64,000 nt of DNA from Desmodesmus armatus (taxonomy: Eukaryota; Chlorophyta; Chlorophyceae; Sphaeropleales; Scenedesmaceae), in NCBI GenBank assembly GCA_007449985.2, contig VIIQ02000779.1:186001-250000 (forward strand). The letters are read 5' to 3'. Positions within the stretch are counted from its first letter, which is position 1, and every line of letters begins with the position of its first letter. Under the pieces are notes generated by a model. It made no database searches. It saw nothing but the letters and a program-made list of their open reading frames with translations, and was not told the origin of the DNA. Of the stretch, positions 42,186-53,736 are shown piece after piece. Made by a program: the position numbers and the translations under genes.

Positions 42186-45100
42186 ATGCAGCTGGCTTCT
42201 GGGTCGTACCGAGCTGTCTGGGGCGTGCCTCGACAGCTCAGGAGATCACTCCCACGCCCCTCGTCGAGTAACCGGCATCACCGCCGCCTAACAACTATCG
42301 TATTTGGTTATAATGATGATCTGGTCGATGTGCAGTCAGGTCAGCCACCACACGGCGGAGGGGCAGCAGCAGGGACAGCAGCAGGAGCAGCAGCACCTGG
42401 GGGTGGGGGCTCTCGCAGTCCCTCGCCCCTTGGACAGGCAGGATCAGGGCCCGTCAATAACTTCAAGCCTCAGGGAGACATCAGCCCTGTACTAGTGCTG
42501 GCTGGCGCCGGCACAGCGATTATATGCGGTGTGACACTGGTCTGGCTGTCCACGTTGGGGGCAGGGTCCCTGCCGAGCAGCGCTGCAGAGGGTGCTGCAC
42601 TAGCAGCACAGGTGTCGGCAGCTGTGGCATCTGCAGCAAGCCAGGCAGCTCCTGCTATTGCTGGTGTGTTGCACCACCTGTGGGTCACTCTTGCTGAGGT
42701 GGGTCAAAGTCGGGTAGTGTAGCAGCTGGCAGCAGAGAAGAGACACGAGGGGGCCATACGGGCTCCTCGCATCGTCATAGGAGAGGTCATGTTTGAATGC
42801 ATTGCAGGTCAGCACTGTACACGGCGTTTGCAGCCTCCATGCCAGCATATACCAGACTCCAAGCTCTGCTGCATTGCATAACACTTCTTGCAGTCACAGC
42901 ATCTGCCACTAGGACTTGCAACTGATTTGCCAGGTGCATAATTGTGTAGTGCGGTCTGCTTTCTCTGCCTTCTTCTCTTCATGTCTCACTCTGCCCTAAA
43001 TTGATTCCCGCCTCCTTGAAACAACTTGCCTCGAAAAGCCTGTATTGCTGCTGCCTTGATGTCCACAGGTGCCCCATGCTGTGCTGGATGGTTGGAGGCA
43101 CTGCCTGGTGGCCATATCAGCACACTTCAGCATGGCAGGGCTGCTGCCGGGGCCCATGCCCTCCTGGCTGGCAGCAGCAGTAGCAGCTGTGCCCTGGAGC
43201 CTTGTAGTGACAGCAGCTGCCAGTGCTGCTGCTGTGCTGTGGGTCAATAGGGGCAGGCTACAGGCAGAGAAAGCTGCTTTGAGGTGAGGCACACATGATT
43301 GTTTGGTTGTCGCAAATGGTGGGTTATGGCAAGGAGGCAGGACGCATGCAGGTTGTTGCTCGTAGGTCAAAATGCGCTGTATACTTGCTTCTCCCACTGC
43401 TGGTAGGCATGTCACCACCCAAGCATGCCCTGTCTCGCAGATGAGACACAAGTTTGTCGGCATACATGCAGTGGGGTACATACACCGACACAGTGCTGTT
43501 GGTGTGGCTGTTGCTTGCTGTTTGTTCCCCGCTCATTTCCTGCAGGTCCTCCTATCAGCAGCAGTTTGAAGCAGCACTGTCAGCAGCCCTGCAAACCCAA
43601 CAGGCGTCCAGCATGGCTGATGTAGCAGCCCTCAACAGGTTTGTGGCTGGCTTTGAGTAACTTGCAAATGGTGACACCCAGGATTGACTATGCAGTTGAA
43701 AGAGTTTATGCAGCTTGGCTTGCAGAGCCTTTGCTGACCAGAATTGGCTGGATGCGTTTCAGCACGTGTCATGCAGTGGGTTGCATGATGAGTCAGGGCA
43801 GATCAGGGCGCAGCGCTGTTGTCCGTCTCTGCTGAGCTTGTGCCTGAAGCCGAGCCGTCAAAGTATGAAAGGTGTTTTTGGTACGGGCAGTCTTGTGTAC
43901 TTGTCAACGCTATGTTCTTCTGCTTTCCTTGAACAGGTTCCTGCAGGACATGGGCCTCCCACCACAGCCACAGCAGCAGCCAGCGCCTCCCGCAGCAGGC
44001 TCAGCACAGCGCGCAGGCACCCCAGCACACCAACAGCATGCGCAGCAGCAGGCCAGGGCTGCAGGAGGGCCCATGCAGGAGCTGGTTTCCCGCCTGCAGG
44101 GCTTGAGAGCAGCACTGGAGGCCAGGGCTGCTGCACAGCGGGCAGCGCAGCAGCAGCTAGAGTCCCAGGTGAGAGCCTGCATGGTGTTTGGCACTGTTGA
44201 GGTTTTGCCTCCCAGCCCCTGCCTGTTGGGGTTTGCTGATTCCTGTGTTACGCACAGCGACTACTTGTGTACATACTATACTATGGACATGCAAGTTACA
44301 TGCAAGCAGGCTATGAGGCACACCAACATAGTACGACTAGGACAGCTAACCGGGGAGTGCATCGTGTGTGTGGCTAGCCGATGGGAGTCTGCGCTGGTGT
44401 TGCTTGACTTACTCACTGTTGTACTGTTGCTGGTGCCTGTGCATTTGCTGCACCAGGTGTCTGAGGTGCGACAGCTGAGGTCACACCTGGCTGCTGCTGA
44501 GCAGCAGGTCATGGCAGCCCGGGCAGCAGCAGCTTCTGGATCAAATCCTGCCGCAGCACAGCGGATGCAGGTACGTGTAGCCTTTTTACTGGCTGACTCG
44601 GGCTTTGGATGATTGTACATGTGCTGAAGCTGTAGTGTTGTCTGTGCCTGTACATGTATAAATGCAGTTGAGCTTGTGTGTGCTTGCTGTCTGCTGTGGT
44701 GTATCTGGCAGTGCTCTCAGCAGTTGCTGTGCTGTCACATCATGCCCCTCCTCCGTGTGCTTCTCACACCGCCATGTAACGTGCCTCAGAGGCTGACACA
44801 TTACATGAACGCTTTTTCCCACCTTGCGTTCATGTAACGGCAGCTTCCCATGAACACCCTTTCGCTGCTGTGCGGCCTGCAGGAGCTGATGATGATGACC
44901 AGTCGGCTGACAGCCCAGTGCAACCAGCAACAGCAGCAGCTGCAGCAGCTGGCAGCTGCCAACTCCTCCCTGCAGCAGCAACTGCAACAGGCCCTTGCAG
45001 AGGCCTCCGGGGACCCCAACCAAGGCAGCGCAGCAGCAGCGGCAGTATCACAGCTGGCTGCAGAACGGACCATGCTAGCTGGGGAGCTCGCCCAACGGGA

Positions 45101-48100
45101 CCAACAACTGGCCCAAATGCAGCAGCAGCTGCACAGCATGCACGCGCAGCAGGCCCAGCTGCAGCAGCTGCTGCAGGAGCGAGATAGGATCATGGCTCAG
45201 GGGCAGTACGAGGCCATGCAGTACCAGCAGGCCCGGCAGGAGCTTCAGGCAAGGGAGCAGCAAGTAGGCATGCGACTTGAGCAGCTGCAGCAGCGGGAAG
45301 CGGCCCTACGCCAACAACAGCAGCAGCAGGAGGGGATGTCGGCGGCAGCTGCTCCTGCACTAGCAGAAGCAGAGAGTCAGATCGCTGCCATGCAGGCAGA
45401 GCTCGACCGGCTGAATCAGGATCGGGAGCAGCTGCAGCAGCAGCTTGTCATGGCAGCATCTGCAGCAGCGCTGCTGCCAGAGGAGCAGCAGCAGCAGCAG
45501 CAGCAGGGGTTGGGGGAGGGGCTGTCAGGTGGAAACATGCAGTCAGCTGGACAGCAGCAGCAGATGGACCGGCAGCTGAGGCAAGAGCTGGCAGCAGCAG
45601 AGGCGGAGGCTGCGCAGCTGCGTAACCAGCTGTCAGACATGCGGCAGGAGGTTCGCAACAGCAACTTGCGCAGTCAGATGCTGCAGGAGGAATTGCAACG
45701 AGTGACGGGGGCAACGGCGGCAGCAGCTGTCGAGGCAGAAGGCCTACAGCAGCAGCTGGACCGCAGTGTCTCTCCCCAGCAACAGGAGCAGCAGCAGGTT
45801 CTGACGGCAGATGCAGATGCAGCAAGTGCTGCTGCCAAGCAGGCAGCAGCAGACGGAGAGGTAAATAGTCTCAGAGAGAGGCTGTGGGCAGTGGAGCAGC
45901 AAGTGCAGGGGTGGCAGCAGGAGTCACATGGGCTGCAGCAAGCCCTGCAGGCCGCACAAGCTCATGAGGGAGAGCTGCAGGGACAGCTGCAACAGAGGGA
46001 GCAGCAGCTGGCAGCTATGGAAGGTATGTGGCTGGATGCAGGATGCTGTATATACATGCAGTAGACATGTGAATACTGCATGCCATGCCAGCCTTTCCAT
46101 GCAGCAGATCTGCTATGATTCTGTTGAGGCATGATTGCTGCCTTTGACAAGCTGTGTATCCGGTAGCTGACATGGCAGTTAGCAGCGTTTGTTAACCAAC
46201 AGTTACAGCTCTTGCCTGTCCCTACTGCTTACCTTGTGCGCGTACCTGTCCCCTGCTGCTGCTGTTGTGCCTGCAGCCGAGCTGTCCTCAGCACATACAC
46301 AGGCAGCCTCTTTATCTGAGGTGGCTGTTGCTGGCGAAGCACTCAGGAATGAGCTAGAGTCGGAACTGTTGGACACTCAGCAGCAGCTTGCAGATCTGAC
46401 TGCACGCCTGACTGACAGCAACACGGTAAGTTCTGCTAGTTGAGGTAGGCAGTCATGCACTAAGCAGGTGTTGTTGGACACTCAGCAGCAGTTGGCAGAC
46501 CTGACGGCACGCCTCACTGATAGCAACACGGTGAGCTCAGTTCGGCAGCTGTAGCAGTAGGAGGGTGTGCGGGTGGGCGCCGCTGCTTGCGCGCGGGTGC
46601 GGGGGTGGGCTGTGAGAGGGTGGGTTCTGTTTTGATATGTGTGTCAAATGCGGTTGACCATGCGGCGGTTTAGTGCCTGTGGGTGGTCGCTTGGAGTAAC
46701 TGCATGCTTGTCAGTGGGTGCCAATGTGCCCTATTGTGCTGGTCTTTGTAGAGACTTGTGCTGGCTTATGCACAGACTTGGTCAAGTGCACCATTGGTAC
46801 AGGCTGCACAAACAACCCCGCTCTTCTGCATGTTGCAGGCCCTTGAGTTCGAGCTGTCACGTGCGGGGCAGCAGGTGATGCATCTGCAGCAGCAGCTGGT
46901 GGCCAAAGAAGCAGAAGGTGCCATCCTTCGGCAGCAAGTCACTGCAGCAGCACAGCAGGCCCAGCAGCTGGGTGAGCAGCTCTCCCAAACGTCAACACAG
47001 CACGATGCTGAAGTCAGCACACTGCGCACAGAGCTAAACAGTCTCAGCACACAGCTCAGCACAGCAGAGGCAGAGTTGACCTCAGCACAGTCTGTCTTGC
47101 AGGTTCAGCAAGCAGAGTCAGAACAGCTGAAGTCTCTGCTGTCGCAGGCCACCAGCACCACAGAGCAGCTGTCGCAGGAGCTACTGCTGCTTCAGCAGGA
47201 AAAGGCGGGAATCGAGCAGCAGCTGGGCGAGACAGCAGGGCAGCTAGCAGAGCTGCAGGAGCAGTCTGCTGTAGCTGTCGAGCAGCAGCAGTCTGTCAGG
47301 GGAGAGGTCAGTAAGATGGAGCAGCGAGTGGCTGAGCTGCGAGCTGCTGTGGCGCAGCAGGAGCAGCAGAGCATGCAGTATAAGGCTGCTGCAGCACAGG
47401 CTGAGGCGGAGAAGCAGCAGCTGCTCACCAAGCTTGCAGCTACTGCTGCAGCAAAGGAGTCGGTCACCAGCCAGGTGAGGATATCTGATTTGAGTGATGC
47501 TTGACGGTTGATGATGCATTACTTTACCGGCAAATTTGTGTCGGCCCTCTGGAAGCAGTTTGAAACATGCAGATGGAGAAGTGGGTTTGCTTGAAAGTGC
47601 AGATGCAGCTGTCTTTCAGTTGGCCAACAGCTTCCCAGCATGCCACAACAGTGGTTTTGTTGTGTTGAGCACTGTGTGATCTGTCCTGCCACCGTGCCAC
47701 CATTGTTGCTGTTTCAATGGAAATTTGAATTCAATCACAGGTGTCATTCAGTGAGCAGCAGTTGACAGAGCTACAGCAGCAGCTGGAGACAGCAATCTCA
47801 GAGAAGTCGCAAGCAGCAGCTGAGCTTGCGGCTGCGGCGGCAGCAGCTGCTGACGCGCAGGGTCAACTGGCAGCACTGCGGCAGCAGGCTGCCGGACGGC
47901 AGCAGCAGCTGAAGGAGGCCGCTGACAAGGTAGGTCAAGGCAGGCATGACTCTGCATGCATTTTTTTGTGTGTCACGGTTCCCAGGGGGTGCGCACCCCC
48001 TACCGGCTGGCCACACACAACTCACCCGAGTTAACCCAACTGTCGAGGGTTGGAGGCCAGGCCTCACCGATGAGGACGCCTGATATGCAGCCCAAACATC

Positions 48101-51100
48101 ATCAGCAGTCTGCCAGCATCATGCATATGCATGTTGAGGTACATGCATACGTTCATGGCATATACATCTCGTGTTCATTCATGAACACATGTCAACGGGC
48201 AAGCAAGTGTCACGCTCGGACAAGGGTTTGGTCAGTCCCGTGCCCTCGTCTAGTTGCAGGCCGTGCGCATGACCAGAGCCATGCCTGGCTGCTCCCACGT
48301 CTGTCGCCATCCTTAGCGCAAGCAAAGGTTGTGTGTATCCACATCCACCTGTGTTTCTTGTTTGTTTGTCGCCGCCTTCTCTTCTGCCCATGTGCAGTTG
48401 GCAGCTTCCCAGAAAGCTGAGCATGCAGCTGCCCAGCAGCTGTCCACCCTGCAGCAGCAGCTAGCAGAGCGGCAGTCACAGCTGGAAGACCAACAGGCAC
48501 TGCTTAACAAGAAGCAGCTGCAACTCCAGGAGCTCGAACAGCAGCTCAGCACACAGCACGGCACAGCAGAGGACAAAACCCTGGCACTGCAAGATGCAGA
48601 GTCCGCTCTTGCTGCTGCTACTGCTGATGCGTTGGAGCTGCAGCAGCAGCTCAGCACAGCGGAAGTAACGTTATCTGGGGTTCAGTCTCAGCTGGACGAC
48701 CAGCAGAAGCTTCAGCGGAAGCAGCAGCTGCTAGTAGAGGACCTGCAGCAGCAGCTGGCACAGTTGCTGTCAGAGGCAGAGGAGAAAGAGGACAGAGTGT
48801 CAGATTTGCAGCAGCACCTGCAGGTGAGAGTTGTTAGCAATTTTGTAGCAGCAGTTTTTGTCGACTGGTGTTTGACAATGTGGCAGGGACGGGAATGCAA
48901 ATGGTGCAGCCGGCGGTCTGGCAAGTTACTTAACTGGATCTGATTTGTGGCCAGTTTTATGCACTCACATACGCACCCTCCCCTGCCAGCTGTTCACTGC
49001 TCTAGTGATCTGTTCACTGACTTTTTGATGCACCTCACTCCTCACTCATTGATCTGCAGATGAGTCAGGACGCTGCAGAGGAGCTTCAACAGCAGCTTGA
49101 CCAACAGCAGGCCGCAGCAGCAGAGGTCGCCGGCAAGCTTGCAACAGCAGAGCAGGAGGTTGCAGCTTTGAAGCAGCAACTGCAGCAGCAGGTGACACAG
49201 CAGGAGCAACTGCTGCAAGCCAAGGATGCAGACCTTGCTGCTGCTGTTCAAGCTGAGGTCCTGCTGCAACAGCAGCTGCAGACTCAGCTCTCAGAGAAAA
49301 CCGCTGCTGATCAGGCTCTTGCAGCAGCGCATGAGCAGGTTGCAGTCTTGACTGCGAAAGCATCTACAGCAGCAGCAGAGGTCATGGCGCTGTCTTCCAC
49401 AGCAGCAGAGGCGGAGGCAGCAGCTGCTGCAGCAGCGGACGAAGCAGCGGAGCTTCAAGCACAGGTGCAGATGCTGCAGCAGCAGTTGGAAAAGTTCAAG
49501 AAGCAGCTGCAGGAGCAGCAGCAGGGGAACCAGGAGGTCCAAGCCCTGCAGCAGCAGCTAGACACAGCAGAGCAGCAGTTGGCGGCTAGCCAGGGGCGTG
49601 AACGGGACAGCAGCAGGCAGCTAGCTGCTCTCCAGAAGCAGCAGCAAGAAGAACAGCAGAAGCTGCAGCAGCAGGCGAAGGATGCTGTGCAGCAGCAACG
49701 GGAACTGCAGCAGCAGCTGGAGGCGGCAACGGCAGCGATGGCAGCAGCGGAGGCTGCGGCAAGCCAGCAGCAGGAAGAGCTGCTACAGCTGCAGGAAGAT
49801 CTTACCGTAGCACAGCAGAAAGCTTCAGATGCAGAGAAAGCTGTCGCTGCTCTGACAGCAGCGGCGGATGCTGAGCAGTCTGCTGCGGCTGCTGCTGTCG
49901 AGCAGATGCGGGAACAGCAGTCTGCTGCTGTCACGGCTGCTGTGCAGCCACTGCAGCAGCAGCTAACGGAGGCACAAGCAGCAAAGGAAAAGGTGGAGCA
50001 GCAGTTGACGGCGCTGCTGCAAGAGCAGCAAGCATCACTGGCAGCAGCTGCTAAGTCCAGCGAGAAAGCTGACATTGAGCAGCAGCAGCTACAGCAGCTT
50101 CTGCAGCAGCGTGAGAAGGAGGTATCCGCACTGCAGGAGCAGTTGGAGCAGCAGCAGCTGCAGCTGCAAGAGGTTCAGCAGGGGTCTGAGCAGCAAGTGG
50201 GTGCACTGCAGCAGCAGCTGAAGCAGCAACAGCAGCAGCAGCAGCAGCGGGATGAGGAGCTGCAGCAGCTGAAGGTTACATTAGAGGAGGCTCGTACCGC
50301 TGCTGCTGCTGCTCAGGCGGTACAGCAGCAGCTGCGCGCAGAGGCTGCTGCTGCTGTTGCGGCTGCACAGGCAGCAGCAGCAGGGTCGGACACTGAGCAG
50401 AAGCAGAAGCTTCAGGAGCTTCAGGCTCAGCAGCAGCAGCTGCAGCAACAGATGGCCCAGCAGCTGCAGCAGGAGCAACAGAAGGCAGCTCAACTGCAGG
50501 CCAAGGTGCAGCAGCAGGAGCGGGAGGCAGCAGCAGCCGCAAGGCAGGCAACAGAGTTGCAGCAACAGTTGGAGATGGCACAGCAGCAAGCAAAGGCCCT
50601 TCAACAGCAGCAGCAGCCGTCCAACAATAAATCAATTGCTGCTGTGGCAAACAGCAGTACTGCCAAGGGTGTCAAAGAGCCTGTCAGCGAGCAGCAGCAG
50701 CAAGCAGCAGGTGGCAAAGGCTCCGGCGAGGCATCTGGGCCTGTCTATGTAAAGCCGGAGCTTTTGAGGCAGCCTGCAGCCGCCAGCAGCAATGGCAGCA
50801 GCAACGGCAGCAATGGCAGCAATGGCAGGAGCAACGGCAGCAGCAATGGCGGTTCAGGCTCCACTGGGGTGTCTGGTGGGGACAGTGCTGGTCCTTCTGT
50901 GTCAGCAGAGGAGGGTAGCTGGCAGGTGAGGGGGCAGAGGGGTGCAAAGCTGCTGTGCACATCTAGTGTGGGGAAGGGTGTCACAAAGGGGGCTTCAAGG
51001 GTGTGAAACCTGAAGCTGCTAGCGGCAGTAGTGGCAGTGCAGGACTCAAAAGGGGAGAGTGCTGGTCCTTCTGTGTCAGCAGAGGAGGGCAGCTGGCAGG

Positions 51101-52040
51101 TGAGGGCCCCTCAGTGCAGAGGGATGCATAGCTGCTGTGCACACCTAGCGGGGGGGGGGGATTGAGGGTGAAGCCTCAAGGGGCTGACAGCAGCAATGGC
51201 AGTACAGGGCTCAAAAGGGGTCAGTGCTGGTCCTGCTGTGTCAGCAGAGGGCAGCTGGCAGATTTGCGTGATTTGGAGGCTAGTGCTGACAGAACGCTGC
51301 AAGCGTCCTGCTTGCAATGTGCTCAGCTGCTCACAACAACCTGGCAGCACTGGGTTTGTAATCGGAAACAAGGCAGCATTTTCTGGTGGTGTGAAGGTTC
51401 ACCGGTCACGGCACAGAGGCCCTGAGCGCTGTGCCTGCTATACTGCCCTACCTACTGCCCTGCCCATGACATGCTGTGTCCCGCTGTGCCGTGCTGTGCC
51501 CTGTCCGTGCTGCCCCCAGGTGTATGTGGACCAGTACCTTCTCTCAGACTTACCAGAGGGTGGCAGGCTAGCACATGCTGCCATTGTGGGCCCCGATTCA
51601 GGAGTGTGGGCCTCAGACCCCACCTTCCCCGCCCTCTCGCAAGCGGAAGCAGCAAAGCTTGCCGCGCTGCTAAACACTGCTGCCGCAGCAGCGGCAGCAG
51701 TGCCCGCTGGCGGCAGCAATGCCAAGCAGCAGAAGCAGCAGCAGGTGATGGACACTATCAGCATCGGCGGAAAGGTGTATGAGGCGCGGGTAACTGCTGC
51801 TGCTGGTGTTGGTGGTGCTGCTGCTGGTGGTGGTGGCGGCGAGGGTACCCCAGGTGGTGTGCTGCTCGTGTGTCGGTCCAAGGGGGGCTGATGGGCCTAG
51901 GTGGGGGTAAGGAAGGTGCTGTGGTGGCTGCTACTGGCCGGGCACTGGTGATGGGGCTGTGGGATGACAGGAGGGCAGAGGCGGGATGCAGTAGTGCTGT
52001 GCAGAGGCTGGCTCAGGCCTTGCTCAGCTATGGCTATTGA
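42186..52040 (+). CDS. Membrane-anchored giant coiled-coil protein with C-terminal profilin domain
   Basis: Thirteen exons join in phase: 42186-42698, 43069-43283, 43546-43638, 43937-44168, 44457-44570, 44883-46023, 46277-46425, 46468-46530, 46839-47474, 47741-47929, 48398-48823, 49060-50925, 51520-52040, about 2050 aa. The basic, Ser/Arg-rich start resembles an organelle transit peptide. Two hydrophobic segments follow (VLVLAGAGTAIICGVTLVWL; WSLVVTAAASAAAVLWV), then about 1650 residues of Gln/Ala-rich coiled coil, a Gly/Ser/Asn linker, and profilin: SWQ, then VYVDQYLLSDL, then AHAAIVGPDSGVWASDPTFP, then GRALVMGLWDD, then VQRLAQALLSYGY. Transit peptide, two hydrophobic stretches and coiled coil recall thylakoid-bound MFP1. 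Profilin normally binds actin and poly-Pro as a free cytosolic protein. One base is missing from the frame at the G run 51882-51887. Confidence 0.8.
44801..44837 (+). repeat. Intronic hairpin with 12-bp perfect stem
   Basis: TTACATGAACGC and GCGTTCATGTAA are exact complements across a 13-nt loop, 45 bases before the 3' splice site of intron 5. It could affect branch-point access; function unknown. Confidence 0.55.
46364..46530 (+). repeat. Tandemly duplicated coiled-coil exon
   Basis: The 3' part of exon 7 and all of exon 8 (46468-46530) both encode LLDTQQQLADLTARLTDSNT and both end in ACG before a GT donor. Exon 8 is 63 bp with its own acceptor, so inclusion adds 21 residues (three heptads) without shifting frame. 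Confidence 0.85.
47984..48001. repeat. 18-bp perfect palindrome inside a dispersed repeat
   Basis: AGGGGGTGCGCACCCCCT is self-complementary. Its flank (ACCGGCTGGCCACACACAAC) recurs at about 63117-63140 in degraded form, preceded in both places by a T run and TGTGT, so it is probably part of an interspersed element. Confidence 0.6.
50886..51261 (+). repeat. Three tandem copies of an exon end leading into profilin
   Basis: Sequence coding AGPSVSAEEGSWQ recurs with ends at 50925, 51099 and 51261 (spacing 174 and 162 bp). The first two end at GTGAGG donors; the third ends in GATTTG and has lost its donor and one Glu codon. The SWQ tripeptide is the start of profilin, so the copies duplicate the splice junction into that domain. 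Confidence 0.85.
51882..51887 (+). other. Apparent one-base frameshift in a G run within the profilin domain
   Basis: Before this G6 run the frame reads GGVLLVCRSKGG and then meets TGA at once. In the next frame the sequence continues LMGLGGGKEGAVVAATGRAL and ends SYGY-stop at 52040, which is the expected profilin C-terminus. One more G would unite them. A sequencing error at the homopolymer is the simplest cause; a real truncating allele is possible. Confidence 0.75.
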
Positions 52041-52387
52041 TGAAGCTGGTGCTGCAGGTGCAGGTCTTAGGACTTGGGGCCTTGCTAGGGAGCAGCTTGC
52101 AGCGTTGTATCTTGTGTTCTGGCTGTCGACTTTGTAATAGGGGATATTGTCAGCATTGGCAATGCGGCGACTTTGCCACAGTTGGCTGTCGTATCATACT
52201 GGTGCGGTGTCAGATTTGCACTGAGAGTATAGGGTCTGCCCACAGTTATGGGGTGATGTTATCGTGGTTGTTATCGCTGTTTGCAAGGCCAGCATCAGTT
52301 GTGCAGCTGGTGTGGTGTGCAGGAGTATTGGCAGGGGTGCAGCTGCAGGGGTGGTACAGTATTTATGCTTTGCTGCTGTGTTGCGGA

Positions 52388-52446
52388 GTACAGTACAGTA
52401 CAGTACAGTACAGTACAGTACAGTACAGTACAGTACAGTACAGTAG
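52388..52446. repeat. (TACAG)n microsatellite, about 11-12 perfect units
   Basis: GTACAGTACAG repeats without interruption. It belongs to the same pentamer family as the tracts at 2286-2313, 19817-19830 and 32327-32403. Confidence 0.9.
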
Positions 52447-52870
52447 TTGTGGGAGGGGTTGTCAAACCTCAGCACTCAGTGCTGGCTAGGCTAGCCAGCG
52501 AGCCAAGGGCTTATAAGGGTGTGCCAGTCTATTTGGTTCGCCAACTTTGTGCGCTGGCACACTTGTACTATCCTGGCTGTATAGTATCAGCAGGGTGGGT
52601 CCGTTACAGCCGTCGTGGCATCTGCTAAGTTGTTCTGGGCGTCACCAGCTGCACTTGCGTGCATCAAGGATTTGAAGGCTTATCTGGCGGGCTATGTTGT
52701 TGCAGTTGCTCATTGCAGGAGAGAGATTGTTGAGCCAGCAGTTGCGTAGGATGGTGCAGTAGCTATGCAGTTTGTAGCTGTGTGGCCTGGCTCCAAGTTG
52801 GAGATGGTGTAGTAAGCAGGTTGAGCAGGAGGGTGCAGGATTTAGGGTGAAGCTGTCTTGCATGCTATTG

Positions 52871-52890
52871 CAATGGTCAATTGACCATTG
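52871..52890. repeat. 20-bp perfect palindrome
   Basis: CAATGGTCAA is followed directly by TTGACCATTG. It is intergenic, with no adjacent gene start. Confidence 0.7.
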
Positions 52891-53118
52891 AGCTGGGCCC
52901 ATGTCCTGCTTTGTATATGTACATATCTTGGTGGTTCGTGTGACTGGGCATGCGCGTTTTCTGCATGGCCCAGTGTTGCTGTACTGATCACAGTATTGCA
53001 GTACTGATTGCGAGTGCCGCACTTAGTGCCAATAGCACCCTTGCAGTGTTGTACCATCAATGTATATCATCATGCTTGTGGTCGTGTTGAACACGTGTCC
53101 AGATAAAGCACACAGCAC

Positions 53119-53736
53119 ATGTGGTACGGCAGGCATGGCGGGCTCTGGCAGAGCTCGTGTCCTCAGTTTGAACAGTTACGGCAACATGCGCTGTGCCAAG
53201 TTGACAACTGCTGGTACCCGAGTGTTGCTACCCACCTTTGCTACGGCTCCTTCCCCTGCCCCCTGCTGCCACAGCTTGATGATCCTGCCTCCATTGCTGG
53301 CCACCTCAGCGCCTGCAACTCATCGTTGACCGTCCCCTCCTCCCACACACACCCTATGCTTGCGCACACACCTGCTGAGCCTGTTCCCAAGTTGCCAGCT
53401 CCTGCTGCCAACCCACATGGGAACTCAGTCCGACTCACAGCCATTCTTGATCTCGCTCAGGTGTTGGCACAGCCCCCTCTGTCTATACCTGCCCCACGGA
53501 TGTTGCAAATTGGTACTGCCACTGGCAGTCTGCCAGCAACATGTACCTCCTCATGTTCACTTGCAACTGCAAGTGCCAGCCCAAAAACATCCCCATGCTG
53601 CATCTCGGCCACCCCTGTGCCACAAGCTCCCTTTCTGCCATCGCCACAAACCACAGACATTCTGCCTGCCAACAATGCACACTCCTTAGACTCCCTCTAC
53701 AGTGTTGCTGCCTGCAGCTGCATCACCAGCACATGA
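53119..53736 (+). other. Open frame of unknown status, 205 codons
   Basis: Rich in Pro, Ser, Thr and Ala (for example LAHTPAEPVPKLPAPAANPH) with no recognisable domain or Gln runs, unlike the flanking coding DNA. It could be an exon of an unrecognised gene or chance. Confidence 0.2.

Noticed and set aside
49455..50650. Long minus-strand frames rich in Cys/Ser or Leu opposite exon 12 of the coiled-coil gene
   Set aside because: Antisense reading of CAG-rich DNA gives open CTG/TGC/GCT frames; the plus strand has the coiled-coil heptads and correct splice sites.
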